A stretch of DNA of 64,000 bases, taken from VRUE01 sp963837695. GTDB lineage: Bacteria; Actinomycetota; Thermoleophilia; Solirubrobacterales; 70-9. The stretch's first letter is position 1. Each line of letters opens with the position of its first letter. The notes below the pieces were generated by a model. The model made no database searches, was not told the origin of the DNA, and was given only the letters and a program-made list of their open reading frames with translations. The position numbers were made by a program, and so were the translations under genes. Positions 43,747 to 52,340 of this stretch are shown here, one piece after another. Location: assembly GCA_963837695.1 (NCBI GenBank), contig CAWINZ010000005.1, positions 1,922,001 through 1,986,000 on the forward strand. Reading direction: 5' to 3'.

Positions 43747-43762
43747 ACCCCCTAGAGGGGGT
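43747..43762 (-). promoter_or_regulatory. Hairpin in the menC-menD spacer
   Basis: ACCCCC-TAGA-GGGGGT (either strand) is a 6-bp perfect stem in the 48-base spacer, ending 15 bases before the menD ATG on the minus strand. It may be an RNA-processing or translation-control hairpin, since the purine-rich GGGGG arm could hold part of the ribosome-binding site. No U-tract follows. Confidence 0.35.
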
Positions 43763-43780
43763 TGAAGTGACCATCCGACG

Positions 43781-44839
43781 CTAGAGACGGTGGGCTTGCA
43801 GTGCGGCCTCGTCGATCTCGACGCCGAGGCCGGCGCCCGGGGGCGGGTGCAGCATGTCGCCGCGCAGCTCGCACTCGACCGAGGCGATCGTCGCGGCGAA
43901 GAGGCGCTGGGTGGCGAGGCCGTGGGCGAGGCTCTCGCCCCCCGTTCGACCAAGGTCCCCCAACGATTGGGCGACCTGTAGCGCGGCGGCGATCCCGACC
44001 GGCCCATCGAGCGCGCTGGTCACGTAGGCGGGCAGCACCTCGGCGATCTCCAGCGCCTCCTCGGGTCCGCCGACCTTGGAGAGCTTGATCCCGGTCAGGG
44101 CGAAGGCCCCCGAGGCCGCGACCCGCTCGGCATCCGCCCGGCACTCGACGCTCTCGTCGGCCGCAAGCGGGATCAGGGTCGAGCTTGCCACCTCCCGGGC
44201 CTCCTCGATCGTCGCCACGGGCTGCTCGGCCAGCTCGATCTCATAGGGCTCGAGTTCGCTCAGCGTGCGTTTTGCCGTCTCGACGTCCCAGGCGCCGTTG
44301 GCGTCGACGCGGATCCGCGCCCGCGGGCCGAGTGCCTCGCGTACGGCCCGCACCTGCGCCGCGTCGTCGCCGCTGCCGAGCTTGAGCTTGAAGGTGGAGA
44401 AGCCGTCGGCCGCCCAGCGTTCGGCAGCGGAGACGACCGACATCGGGTCACCGGCGGTCAGCGTCGCGTTGCAGCGGACGGGAGGGGAGGGCTCGGCGCC
44501 CGTGGTGCCTTCTGCCGCCGCCCGCACACCGCGCAGGTCGAGCAGGGCGCTCAGTGCGGCACAGCGCGCGGGCGCCGAGAGCGCGGGTGCGCTGCCGCGC
44601 ACGCCGGCCTCGTCCAAGGTCTTCCACGTTGCGAGCGCTTCAAGCTCCTCGACCACCTCCGCCAAGGGGGCTCCCCCGCGCAGCGAGAGTGGCACCGCTT
44701 CGCCGAGACCGATGATCCCGTCGTCGTCCCGCAGCCGCAATAGCACCATCTCGCGCTGCGTGAGGCTGCCGGCCGCAGTGACGTATGGCTCGCGGAAGGG
44801 AAGCGCGTAGGGGACGACCTCGACCGAGGCGATGCGCAT
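43781..44839 (-). CDS. menC: o-Succinylbenzoate synthase
   Basis: Enolase-superfamily dehydratase in menaquinone synthesis, 352 residues. Catalytic lysines are in FKLKLG (KxK motif). Metal ligands follow in RVDANGAW, LAEQP and ADES, and the second catalytic Lys in GIKLSKVGG. The operon context (menB, menA upstream, menD downstream) settles OSBS over N-acylamino-acid racemase or muconate cycloisomerase. The start is ATG 44839, nine bases after the menA stop. Confidence 0.93.
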   Translation of the reverse strand: MRIASVEVVPYALPFREPYVTAAGSLTQREMVLLRLRDDDGIIGLGEAVPLSLRGGAPLAEVVEELEALATWKTLDEAGVRGSAPALSAPARCAALSALLDLRGVRAAAEGTTGAEPSPPVRCNATLTAGDPMSVVSAAERWAADGFSTFKLKLGSGDDAAQVRAVREALGPRARIRVDANGAWDVETAKRTLSELEPYEIELAEQPVATIEEAREVASSTLIPLAADESVECRADAERVAASGAFALTGIKLSKVGGPEEALEIAEVLPAYVTSALDGPVGIAAALQVAQSLGDLGRTGGESLAHGLATQRLFAATIASVECELRGDMLHPPPGAGLGVEIDEAALQAHRL

Positions 44840-44848
44840 GGAGAGAGC

Positions 44849-45730
44849 CTACGCCGCGACCAGTAGACCGACCGAGACCAGCAGGCTGAATGCGCCGAGC
44901 AAGGCACCGGTGCCGGCCAAGGCGGCGTTCAGCGCCGGGCCGTCCGTGCGGTTGCTCATCGCGCGCAGCGGCTTGACCGCCATCGGCAGCGCGAGGAAGC
45001 CGATCAGCGGTAGGGCGCTCGCTTCGCCGGCAACGAGGGCGATCGGCAGGACGACAAAGGCCCCGAGCACGAGCAATCGATACAACGCCACGGCGTTGCT
45101 GCGGCCCATCCGCACCGCGAGCGTGTTCTTGCCGGCCCGGCGGTCGGTCTCGAGGTCGCGCACGTTGTTGACGACGAGGATCGCCGTGGCGAGGAAGCCG
45201 ACCGCGATCGAGAGCCCGAGTGGCAGCGCATCGAGCTGCTCGACCTGGACGTAGTAGGAGCCGTTGACGGCGACGAGGCCGAAGAAGAGGAAGACGAAGA
45301 CCTCGCCGAGGCCGGCGTAGCCGTAGGGGCGGGGGCCGCCGGTGTAGAGGACGCCGGCGGCGATCGAGACGGCGCCGATCAGGAGGATCACGATGCCGGC
45401 GACGATCGTCAGGTAGATACCGCAGGCGATCGCGACGCCGAAGGCGACCCAGGTTGCCACCAGCACCCGCTGCGGCGTCACGAGGCCCGCCGAGGTCACC
45501 CGCACCGGCCCCAGCCGATCGACCGTGTCGGCGCCGCGCTTGGCGTCGGAGTAGTCGTTGGCCAGGTTCGTCCCGATCTGGATGAAGATCGAGCCGACGA
45601 GCGCGGCGACGAAGGCGCCGACGCGTGGCAGCCGTCCGGCCCACTCGACCGCGGCGGCGGTGCCGACGAAGACCGGCGCGATCGCAGCCGGCAGGGTCCG
45701 CGGCCGCGCCGCCATCAGCCAGATCCTCAT
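44849..45730 (-). CDS. menA: 1,4-Dihydroxy-2-naphthoate polyprenyltransferase
   Basis: Membrane UbiA-superfamily prenyltransferase that attaches the polyprenyl tail to DHNA, 293 residues with about eight to nine membrane segments. The first Asp motif is NLANDYSDAKRGADT and the second is NNVRDLETDRRAGKNTLAVRMG. N-terminal ARPRTLPAAIAPVFVG is typical of MenA. I chose ATG 45730; it overlaps the menB stop (ATGA). The open frame upstream is a shadow of menB. Confidence 0.95.
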   Translation of the reverse strand: MRIWLMAARPRTLPAAIAPVFVGTAAAVEWAGRLPRVGAFVAALVGSIFIQIGTNLANDYSDAKRGADTVDRLGPVRVTSAGLVTPQRVLVATWVAFGVAIACGIYLTIVAGIVILLIGAVSIAAGVLYTGGPRPYGYAGLGEVFVFLFFGLVAVNGSYYVQVEQLDALPLGLSIAVGFLATAILVVNNVRDLETDRRAGKNTLAVRMGRSNAVALYRLLVLGAFVVLPIALVAGEASALPLIGFLALPMAVKPLRAMSNRTDGPALNAALAGTGALLGAFSLLVSVGLLVAA

Positions 45731-46593
45731 GGGCGCCTCGGGAACTTGGAGAAGTCGGGTTGCCGCTTCTGCTTGAACGCCTCGCGGCCCTCGGCCGCCT
45801 CGTCGCTGCCGTAGAAGAGCAGGTTGGCGTCGTGAGCCAGCTGCTGGATCCCAGCGTAGCCGTCCTCGTGCGCGTTGAAGCTGGCCTTGACGAGGCGCAG
45901 GGCGAAGGGCGAGAGCGCGAGCATCTCCCGGCACCAGGCAACCGTCTCGCGCTCCAGCTCGTCGACCGGGAAGACGGCGTTGCAGAGGCCCATCTCCAGC
46001 GCCTCCTCGGCGTCGTACTGGCGGCAGAGCATCCAGAACTCCTTTGCCTTCTTGGTGCCGACGAGATCGCGCAGCAGCGAGGCGCCGAAGCCGCCGTCCC
46101 AGGACCCGACCCGCGGTCCGGTCTGTCCGAAGACAGCGTTGTCCCCGGCGATCGTCAGGTCGCAACAGACGTGCAGGATGTGGCCGCCGCCGATCGCGTA
46201 GCCGGCCACCATCGCCACAACCGGCTTGGGGAGGCGGCGCATCTGCACCTGCAGGTCGGTGACGTGGAAGCGGCCGACCGAGGCGCCCTCCTCCAAGTAG
46301 CCGGTGTCGCCGCGAACCGTCTGGTCGCCACCCGAGCAGAACGCCTTCCGTCCCTCGCCGGTGAGCACGACCACGCCGACCTCGGTGTCCTCGCGGGCCA
46401 GCTCCATCGCGGCGGAGATATCGATCAGCGTCTGCGGGCGGAAGGCGTTGAGCACCTCCGGCCGGTCGATCGTGATCTTGGCGATCCCGTCGGCCTTCTC
46501 GTAGCGGATGTCGCCGTACTCGCCGGCGGCCCGCCACTCGATCGGCGCGTAGAGATCCTCGTCGGGCAGGGCGTCCTTGTGTCGTTTCGGCAT
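45727..46593 (-). CDS. menB: 1,4-Dihydroxy-2-naphthoyl-CoA synthase
   Basis: Crotonase-fold ring-closing enzyme of menaquinone synthesis, 288 residues. Signature blocks: ITIDRPEVLNAFRPQTLIDI, VVLTGEGRKAFCSGGDQTVRG, VAGYAIGGGHILHVCCDLTIA, FGQTGPRVGSWDGGFGASLLRDLVGTKKAKEFW and the C-terminal QKRQPDFSKFPRRP. I chose ATG 46593 (MPKRHKDALPDED). Only 24 bases separate its start from divergent menE, so promoters must be very compact or inside the opposing gene. Confidence 0.96.
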   Translation of the reverse strand: MPKRHKDALPDEDLYAPIEWRAAGEYGDIRYEKADGIAKITIDRPEVLNAFRPQTLIDISAAMELAREDTEVGVVVLTGEGRKAFCSGGDQTVRGDTGYLEEGASVGRFHVTDLQVQMRRLPKPVVAMVAGYAIGGGHILHVCCDLTIAGDNAVFGQTGPRVGSWDGGFGASLLRDLVGTKKAKEFWMLCRQYDAEEALEMGLCNAVFPVDELERETVAWCREMLALSPFALRLVKASFNAHEDGYAGIQQLAHDANLLFYGSDEAAEGREAFKQKRQPDFSKFPRRP

Positions 46594-46617
46594 GATGGGC
46601 ACGATATCCCGGCCTCG

Positions 46618-47943
46618 ATGAAGCTCGACGACTGGCTCGCCCAGAGATCCCAAAGCTGCCCCGACCGCGTCGCGCTGATCGCGGACGGGTCCGAGGTGAC
46701 CTACGCCGAGCTCGAGGCGGAGGCGACGTGGGTCGCGCGGCGGCTCGAGGCGCACGGCGTGCGCCGCGGCTCGACCGCGGCATTGACGATGGAGCCGCGT
46801 CGCGAGCAGGTGGTCCTCGTCCACGCGCTGATGAAGGTCGGCGCTGTGCTGCTGCCGCTCAGCCCGCGCCTGACGGCGGCGGAGCGCGCCACCGTGATCG
46901 CCGCCGAGGAGCCCACGGTAGACCTCAGCGACCCGGGGGAGCTGACCCAGACCGAGGCCGACCTGCCGCTGCTCGGCGAGCACGACATGGACGCACCCTG
47001 CTGCCGGGTGTTGACCAGCGGCAGCACCGGTAAGCCCGAACCGGTCGAGCTGACCTACGGCAACTTCCTCTGGAGCGCCGTCGGCTCCGGCTTCAACATC
47101 GGCGTCGAGCCGACCGATCGCTGGCTCTGCTGCCTGCCGCTCAGCCACATCTCCGGCCTCAGCATCGCGATGCGCTCGGTGATCTACGGAACGACTGCCG
47201 TGTTGCACGACGGCTTCGACGTCGACCGAGTGGCCGCGGCGCTGCAGGACGACCAGATCACGGTCGTCTCTCTGGTCACGACGATGCTCACCAGGCTGCT
47301 CGAGGCCGGCGCTGACCTCTCCGGCCCACGCGCGATCCTGATCGGCGGCGGCCCGGTGCCGAAGGAGCCGCTCGAAGAGGCGGTCGCCCGCGGCGCCACC
47401 GTAGTCCAGACCTACGGCCTGACCGAGGCCTGTTCGCAGGTCACCACGCTCTCTCCCGCAGAAGCACAGCGCAAGCTCGGCTCTGCCGGTCGACCTCTGC
47501 TGACGACCCATCTGCGGATCCGCGACGGAGAGATCCTCGTCCAGGGGCCGACCGTGGCGCCGAGCCGGGTCGACTCCGACGGCTGGCTGCACACCGGCGA
47601 CCTCGGGCGGATCGACGAGGAGGGCTTCCTCTACGTCGAGGACCGGATCGACGACATGATCGTCAGCGGCGGCGAGAACGTCGTCCCCGCCGAAGTCGAG
47701 CAGGTGCTGCTGCGCCACCCCGAGGTCGCCGACGCCGCGGTGGTCGGCCGCGAAGACCCCGAGTGGCAGCAGGCGGTGACCGCGGTCGTGGTCCTCCGCG
47801 ACGGCTCGGCAACCACCCCCGACGAGCTGCGCCGCCACTGCGCCGAGTCGCTTGCCGGGTTCAAGGTGCCGAAGCGGGTCGAGCTGGCCGCGGCGCTGCC
47901 GCGCACGCCCTCGGGCAAGCTGCTGCGTCGCGCCCTCCGCTAG
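46618..47943 (+). CDS. menE: o-Succinylbenzoate--CoA ligase
   Basis: AMP-forming acyl-CoA ligase that activates o-succinylbenzoate for MenB, 441 residues. The P-loop is VLTSGSTGKPEPVELTYGN. YGLTEACSQVTT, GWLHTGDLGRIDEEGFLYVEDRIDDMIVSGGENVVPAEVE and the C-terminal Lys (PSGKLLRR) are all present. The short length is typical of MenE. I chose ATG 46618 (MKLDDWLAQRS). It is followed after 11 bases by ilvC, coupling menaquinone and branched-chain amino-acid genes. Confidence 0.93.
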   Translation: MKLDDWLAQRSQSCPDRVALIADGSEVTYAELEAEATWVARRLEAHGVRRGSTAALTMEPRREQVVLVHALMKVGAVLLPLSPRLTAAERATVIAAEEPTVDLSDPGELTQTEADLPLLGEHDMDAPCCRVLTSGSTGKPEPVELTYGNFLWSAVGSGFNIGVEPTDRWLCCLPLSHISGLSIAMRSVIYGTTAVLHDGFDVDRVAAALQDDQITVVSLVTTMLTRLLEAGADLSGPRAILIGGGPVPKEPLEEAVARGATVVQTYGLTEACSQVTTLSPAEAQRKLGSAGRPLLTTHLRIRDGEILVQGPTVAPSRVDSDGWLHTGDLGRIDEEGFLYVEDRIDDMIVSGGENVVPAEVEQVLLRHPEVADAAVVGREDPEWQQAVTAVVVLRDGSATTPDELRRHCAESLAGFKVPKRVELAAALPRTPSGKLLRRALR

Positions 47944-47954
47944 CCTCACCGCTC

Positions 47955-48959
47955 ATGAAAACCGACGACATCTTCTACGACAAGGACGCCGACCTCTCGA
48001 AGCTCGAGGGGAAGACCGTCGCCATCCTCGGCTACGGCTCCCAGGGCCACGCCCACGCGCTGAACCTGAAGGATTCCGGCGTCGACGTCGTCGTCGGGCT
48101 GCGACCCGATTCCTCCAGCCGCGCCAAGGCCGAAGGCGCGGGGCTGGAGGTGCTCGGCATCGCCGACGCGGCAAGCCGCGGCGACCTCGTCATGGTGCTG
48201 CTGCCTGACGAGAAACAGGCCGAGGTCTGGGAGGCCGAGATCTCCGACGGGATCGCCCCCGGCAACCTGCTCCTCTTCGCCCACGGCTTCGCGATCCACT
48301 TCGAGCAGATCGTCCCCCCGCCGGGCGTCGACGTCGGCATGGTCGCCCCCAAGGGCCCCGGCCACCTGGTCCGCCGCCAGTACGAGGAAGGGCACGGCGT
48401 GCCCTGCCTGATGGCCGTCCACCAGGACGCGACCGGGAACGCCCACGACCTCGTCCTCGCCTATGCGGCGGGAATCGGCGGCGGCCGCGCCGCGATCATC
48501 GAGACGACCTTCAAGGACGAGTGCGAGACCGACCTCTTCGGCGAGCAGGCGGTTCTCTGCGGCGGCGCCTCCGAGCTGGTCCGCGCCGGCTACGAGACCC
48601 TGGTCGAGGCCGGGTACGACCCCCGCCTCGCCTACTTCGAGTGCCTGCACGAGCTCAAGCTGATCGCCGACCTGATGTACGAGAAGGGGATCCAGGGGAT
48701 GCGCTACTCGATCTCCAACACCGCCGAGTACGGCGACATGACCCGCGGCAAACGCGTGATCGGCGAGGAGTCGCGAGCGGCGATGAAGCAGATCCTCGGC
48801 GAGATCCAGTCGGGCGAGTTCGCCAAGGAGTGGATCGCGGAGAACCGCGCCGGCGGCGAGAACCTCGCCCGCATGCGCGAGGAAGGCGCCGCCCATGAAG
48901 TAGAGGAGGTCGGCGGCGAGCTGCGCGACATGATGCCCTGGATCGACCAGGAGTTCTGA
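47955..48959 (+). CDS. ilvC: Ketol-acid reductoisomerase
   Basis: NADPH- and Mg-dependent second step of valine/isoleucine synthesis, class I, 334 residues. N-terminal Rossmann loop AILGYGSQGHAHALNLKDSG, then VAPKGPGHLVRRQYEEG. Metal-binding acids lie in TTFKDECETDLFGEQAVLCGG and the C-terminal domain holds FECLHELKLIADLMYEKGIQGMRYSISNTAEYGD. It is 8 kb from ilvBN, in an operon with menE rather than with its pathway partners. A hairpin element starts within its last codons. Confidence 0.96.
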   Translation: MKTDDIFYDKDADLSKLEGKTVAILGYGSQGHAHALNLKDSGVDVVVGLRPDSSSRAKAEGAGLEVLGIADAASRGDLVMVLLPDEKQAEVWEAEISDGIAPGNLLLFAHGFAIHFEQIVPPPGVDVGMVAPKGPGHLVRRQYEEGHGVPCLMAVHQDATGNAHDLVLAYAAGIGGGRAAIIETTFKDECETDLFGEQAVLCGGASELVRAGYETLVEAGYDPRLAYFECLHELKLIADLMYEKGIQGMRYSISNTAEYGDMTRGKRVIGEESRAAMKQILGEIQSGEFAKEWIAENRAGGENLARMREEGAAHEVEEVGGELRDMMPWIDQEF

Positions 48960-49070
48960 GGACGGCGCATCTCGGGGTCCTCAGTCGCCCTCCTCAGGTC
49001 ACGCACGAAAGTGCGCTCCCCTCGTCGGTCTCCCTGCGTCCCCCGACCTGCTTGCCCTCAGAACTCCTGG
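48947..49070. repeat. Centre-symmetric long hairpin element at the ilvC stop (copy 2)
   Basis: The 124-nt element has perfect 15-bp outer arms CCAGGAGTTCTGAGG (48947-48961, including the ilvC stop) and CCTCAGAACTCCTGG (49056-49070). CAGGTC (48995) pairs with GACCTG (49045), and an apical stem CGCAC-GAAA-GTGCG (49002-49015) with a GNRA tetraloop lies exactly at the centre. Box A GTCCTCAGTCGCC (48977-48989) faces box B CTCCCTGCGTCC (49030-49041), in the same register as copy 1. Confidence 0.75.
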
Positions 49071-49086
49071 AACCCGTACTAGGACT

Positions 49087-49518
49087 TCAAGCCCCGGGAG
49101 GGCCCTCGGCGCCGAAGCGGGTCTCGCCCTCAGGTAATTTGCCGTCGCGACCTACGTAGCCGTCCTTGCCGCCCACGACCACGTAGACGGCGTCCTCGGA
49201 GTCGCTGAGGTTGCGGATCTTGCGGATCGTTGGGGCGTCGACGCGAGCCAGGCCGCCCGGTCCGAGCTCGTGGCTGGTGCCGTCGCCGAACTCAATTGCG
49301 ATGCGGCCGCTGTGGACGAAGTACAGCTCCTCCTGCTCGTCGTGCAGGTGGCGGCCGGTCTCGTAAGAGGGTGGGATAACGATCGCGTTGACGCCGAAGG
49401 CGGTCACGTCGAGGCCTTTGCGGATCTTGCGGAAGCCGGGCCCCTCGCCGAGGTCGGAGAGGTTGGCGACGGCGTAGCCGTCCCCTTTCGTCGCTCCCTG
49501 CTCGGCGGTGTCCGACAT
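49087..49518 (-). CDS. Cupin-domain protein
   Basis: A 143-residue single-domain cupin. Motif 1 is ETGRHLHDEQEELYFVHSGRIAIEFG (His, His, Glu ligands) and motif 2 is LGPGGLARVDAPTIRKIRN. The second motif has no His at the usual ligand site, so metal binding may be altered. I chose ATG 49518 (MSDTAEQ); GTG 49566 would add 16 residues. It is convergent with ilvC, with the hairpin element between, and divergent from serC. Its function is unknown; sugar or small-acid binding is common in this family. Confidence 0.8.
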   Translation of the reverse strand: MSDTAEQGATKGDGYAVANLSDLGEGPGFRKIRKGLDVTAFGVNAIVIPPSYETGRHLHDEQEELYFVHSGRIAIEFGDGTSHELGPGGLARVDAPTIRKIRNLSDSEDAVYVVVGGKDGYVGRDGKLPEGETRFGAEGPPGA

Positions 49519-49594
49519 CGGTTGGATCGTACGCGACCAGCGCCGGAGCGCGTCGCCGAGGTCCACCCGCGCGGGTCAATAACCTTGGTCGCCG

Positions 49595-50734
49595 ATGCCG
49601 ACTTCGACCTCAGTCCAGATCCCCGCCGAGCTCAAGCCTGCCGACGGCCGCTTCGGTTGCGGGCCTTCCAAGGTCCGCCCGGAGGCGCTCGCGGCGCTGG
49701 CCGAGCGTGCCGAGCTGATCGGGACCTCGCACAGGCAGGCGCCGGTGCGCGACCTCGTCGGCAGCATCCGCTCCGGCCTCGGCGAGCTGCTCGGCCTGCC
49801 CGAGGGCTACGAGGTGGCGCTCGGCAACGGCGGCACGACGGCCTTCTGGGACGCGGCCGCCGTCTGGCTCGTCCGCGATCGCGCCCTGCACCTCACCTAC
49901 GGCGAGTTCTCGCAGAAGTTCGCCAAGGTCACCGCCGGCGCTCCCTTCCTCGCGGACCCGATCGTGGTCGAGGCGGAGCCCGGCGACGCGCCCGCACTGG
50001 TCGCCGACCCCGGCGCCGACGTGCTCGCCTGGGCGCACAACGAGACCTCGACCGGGGTGATGGTCGATGTTCGCCGCCCGGAGGGGGCCGGCGATGCCCT
50101 GGTTCTGATTGATGGCACCTCGGGTGCCGGTGGGCTCCCTCTCGATGTCAGCCAGGCCGACGCCTACTATTTCGCTCCGCAGAAGGCCTTCGGCGCGGAC
50201 GGCGGCCTCTGGCTTGCGGCGCTGAGCCCGGCGGCGATCGAGCGGATCGAACAGCTCGACGGGATTGGCGGACGCTGGCAGCCCGCCTTCCTCTCGCTGC
50301 AGACGGCGCTCGAGAACTCGCGCAAGAACCAGACCTACAACACGCCCGCGCTGGCCACCCTGGTGCTGCTCGCCGACCAGATCGAGTGGATGCTGGCCGG
50401 CGGCGGCCTCGAGTGGTGCGTGCAGCGCACCACCGCGTCCTCCGGGCACCTCTATGGCTGGGCCGAGGAGAGCGACTTCGCCACCCCGTTCGTCGCCGAC
50501 CCGGCGAAGCGCTCGCTGGTCGTCGGCACGATCGACTTCGCCGACTCGGTCGACGCCGCGGCGCTGGCGGCGAGCCTGCGCGCCAACGGGATCGTCGATG
50601 TCGAGCCCTACCGCAAGTTGGGCCGCAACCAGCTCCGCGTCGGCATGTTCCCAGCGGTCGAGCCCGCCGACGTCGAAGCGCTCACCGACTGCATCGACTG
50701 GGCGATCGAGCACGTGCCGGAGGTGACGCCGTGA
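49595..50734 (+). CDS. serC: Phosphoserine aminotransferase
   Basis: PLP-dependent transamination of phosphohydroxypyruvate, second step of serine synthesis, 379 residues. N-terminal RFGCGPSKVRPEAL, GTSHRQAPV, NGGTTAFWDAA, AHNETSTGV and DGTSGAGG are the actinobacterial SerC type. The PLP lysine is in YYFAPQKAFGADGG. The stop overlaps serA (GTGA), an arrangement that supports serine synthesis over other class V aminotransferases. Confidence 0.94.
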   Translation: MPTSTSVQIPAELKPADGRFGCGPSKVRPEALAALAERAELIGTSHRQAPVRDLVGSIRSGLGELLGLPEGYEVALGNGGTTAFWDAAAVWLVRDRALHLTYGEFSQKFAKVTAGAPFLADPIVVEAEPGDAPALVADPGADVLAWAHNETSTGVMVDVRRPEGAGDALVLIDGTSGAGGLPLDVSQADAYYFAPQKAFGADGGLWLAALSPAAIERIEQLDGIGGRWQPAFLSLQTALENSRKNQTYNTPALATLVLLADQIEWMLAGGGLEWCVQRTTASSGHLYGWAEESDFATPFVADPAKRSLVVGTIDFADSVDAAALAASLRANGIVDVEPYRKLGRNQLRVGMFPAVEPADVEALTDCIDWAIEHVPEVTP

Positions 50735-52311
50735 AGGTCCTGGTCAAGGAGAAGATCGCCGACTCCGGTGTCGAGCTGCTGCGCGAGAGCTTCGACGTCG
50801 ACCTCGGGCTCGAGATGTCCGACGAGGAGCTGCGCGAGGCGATCGGTTCCTACGACGCGATCCTGGTCCGCTCAGCCACCCAGGTGACCCCGGAGCTGAT
50901 CGAGCGCGCCGACCGCCTCAAAGTCATCGGCCGCGCCGGCACCGGTGTCGACAACGTCGACATCCCGGCCGCGACCAGGCGCGGGATCGTCGTCGCCAAC
51001 GCGCCCGAATCGAACTCGGTCGCGGCGGCGGAGCACACGCTGGCGCTGATGCTCTCGCTCTGCCGCAATGTGCCACGGGCGCACGCCTCGCTGATCGGCG
51101 GCGCCTGGGAGCGCCCAAAGTTCAAGGGGACCGAGCTCTATGGCAAGACGCTCGGCGTGGTCGGCTTCGGCCGGATCGGCCAGCTCGTCGCCAAACGCGC
51201 CCAGGCCTTCGAGATGGACGTCGTCGCCTTCGACAAGTTCGTCTCGGCCGAGCGCTTCCGTGAGCTCGGCGTCGAGGGCGTCGAGGAGCTAGGCGAGCTG
51301 CTCGGCTGCGCCGACATCGTCACGCTGCACGTGCCGAAGACGCCGGACACGATCGACCTGATCGACGCCGAGGCGATCGCGGCGATGAAAGACGGCGCCC
51401 GGGTGGTCAACTGCGCCCGCGGCGAGCTCGTCGACCTCGACGCGGTGCTGGCCGGGCTCGAGTCGGGCAAGCTGGGCGGCGCGGCGCTCGACGTCTTCCC
51501 CGCGGAGCCCTTCACCGAGCACCCGCTCTTCGGTCGCGACGACGTCGTCGTCACCCCCCACCTCGGCGCCTCGACCGCAGAGGCGCAGGACCGCGCCGGC
51601 GTGGTCACGGCAGAACAGGTGATCGCGGCGCTGAGCGGCGGCGTCGTCACCAACGCGGTCAATATCGCCGCCGTGCGCCCGGAGGAGATGGAGGCCCTGG
51701 CCCCGTTCGTACCGCTCTGCGAAAAGCTGGGCCGCCTCGCCCAGGGCCTGGGGGACGGCTCGATCGGCGGCGTCTCGGTCGAGTTCCGCGGCCGCATCGC
51801 CTCCTACGACACGCGCCTGCTCGGGATCGCGGTCCTGGTCGGCATCCTCTCCGGCCACACCGAGGAGCCGGTCAACCTCGTCAACGCGCCGCAGATGGCC
51901 GAGGAGCGCGGGATCGAGCTGGTCGAGACCAAGGACGGCGGCTCGGAGGACTTCACCGAGTTGATCACGGTGCGGCTCGGCAGCGGCGAGGATGCGGTCG
52001 AGGTCGCCGGCACGGGCGTCGGACCGCGCAACGAGCCCTACCTGGTCTCCGTCCTCGGCGAGAGCTTCTACCTGCCGTTCGCCGAGCACCTCGCCGTCTT
52101 CAGCTACGCCGACCGGCCGGGAATGATCGGCCGGGTCGGGACGATGTTCGGCGAGGAGGGCGTCAACATCATCTCCGCCGCGGTCGGCGCCGAGCCGGGC
52201 GGGGAGCGCGCCGTGATGGCGCTGACCACCGATGCGCCGGTGAGGGCCGAGACGGTCGACAAGATCCTCGAACTCGACGGCTTCTCGATCGGTCGCTCAG
52301 TCGATCTTTAA
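50731..52311 (+). CDS. serA: D-3-phosphoglycerate dehydrogenase, long form
   Basis: First step of serine synthesis, 526 residues. The NAD loop is VGFGRIGQLVAKRA. Catalytic Arg lies in NCARGELVD, Glu in LDVFPAEPF and His in VVTPHLGAST. After about residue 320 comes the allosteric substrate-binding domain, then a C-terminal ACT domain (LAVFSYADRPGMIGRVGTMFGEEGVNIISAAVG). This long type matches mycobacterial SerA, which is serine-inhibited. The start is GTG 50731, overlapping the serC stop; the frame upstream is shadow. Confidence 0.96.
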   Translation: MKVLVKEKIADSGVELLRESFDVDLGLEMSDEELREAIGSYDAILVRSATQVTPELIERADRLKVIGRAGTGVDNVDIPAATRRGIVVANAPESNSVAAAEHTLALMLSLCRNVPRAHASLIGGAWERPKFKGTELYGKTLGVVGFGRIGQLVAKRAQAFEMDVVAFDKFVSAERFRELGVEGVEELGELLGCADIVTLHVPKTPDTIDLIDAEAIAAMKDGARVVNCARGELVDLDAVLAGLESGKLGGAALDVFPAEPFTEHPLFGRDDVVVTPHLGASTAEAQDRAGVVTAEQVIAALSGGVVTNAVNIAAVRPEEMEALAPFVPLCEKLGRLAQGLGDGSIGGVSVEFRGRIASYDTRLLGIAVLVGILSGHTEEPVNLVNAPQMAEERGIELVETKDGGSEDFTELITVRLGSGEDAVEVAGTGVGPRNEPYLVSVLGESFYLPFAEHLAVFSYADRPGMIGRVGTMFGEEGVNIISAAVGAEPGGERAVMALTTDAPVRAETVDKILELDGFSIGRSVDL

Positions 52312-52340
52312 CGCAAGGTAGGCTCCCCACCATCAAGGCC

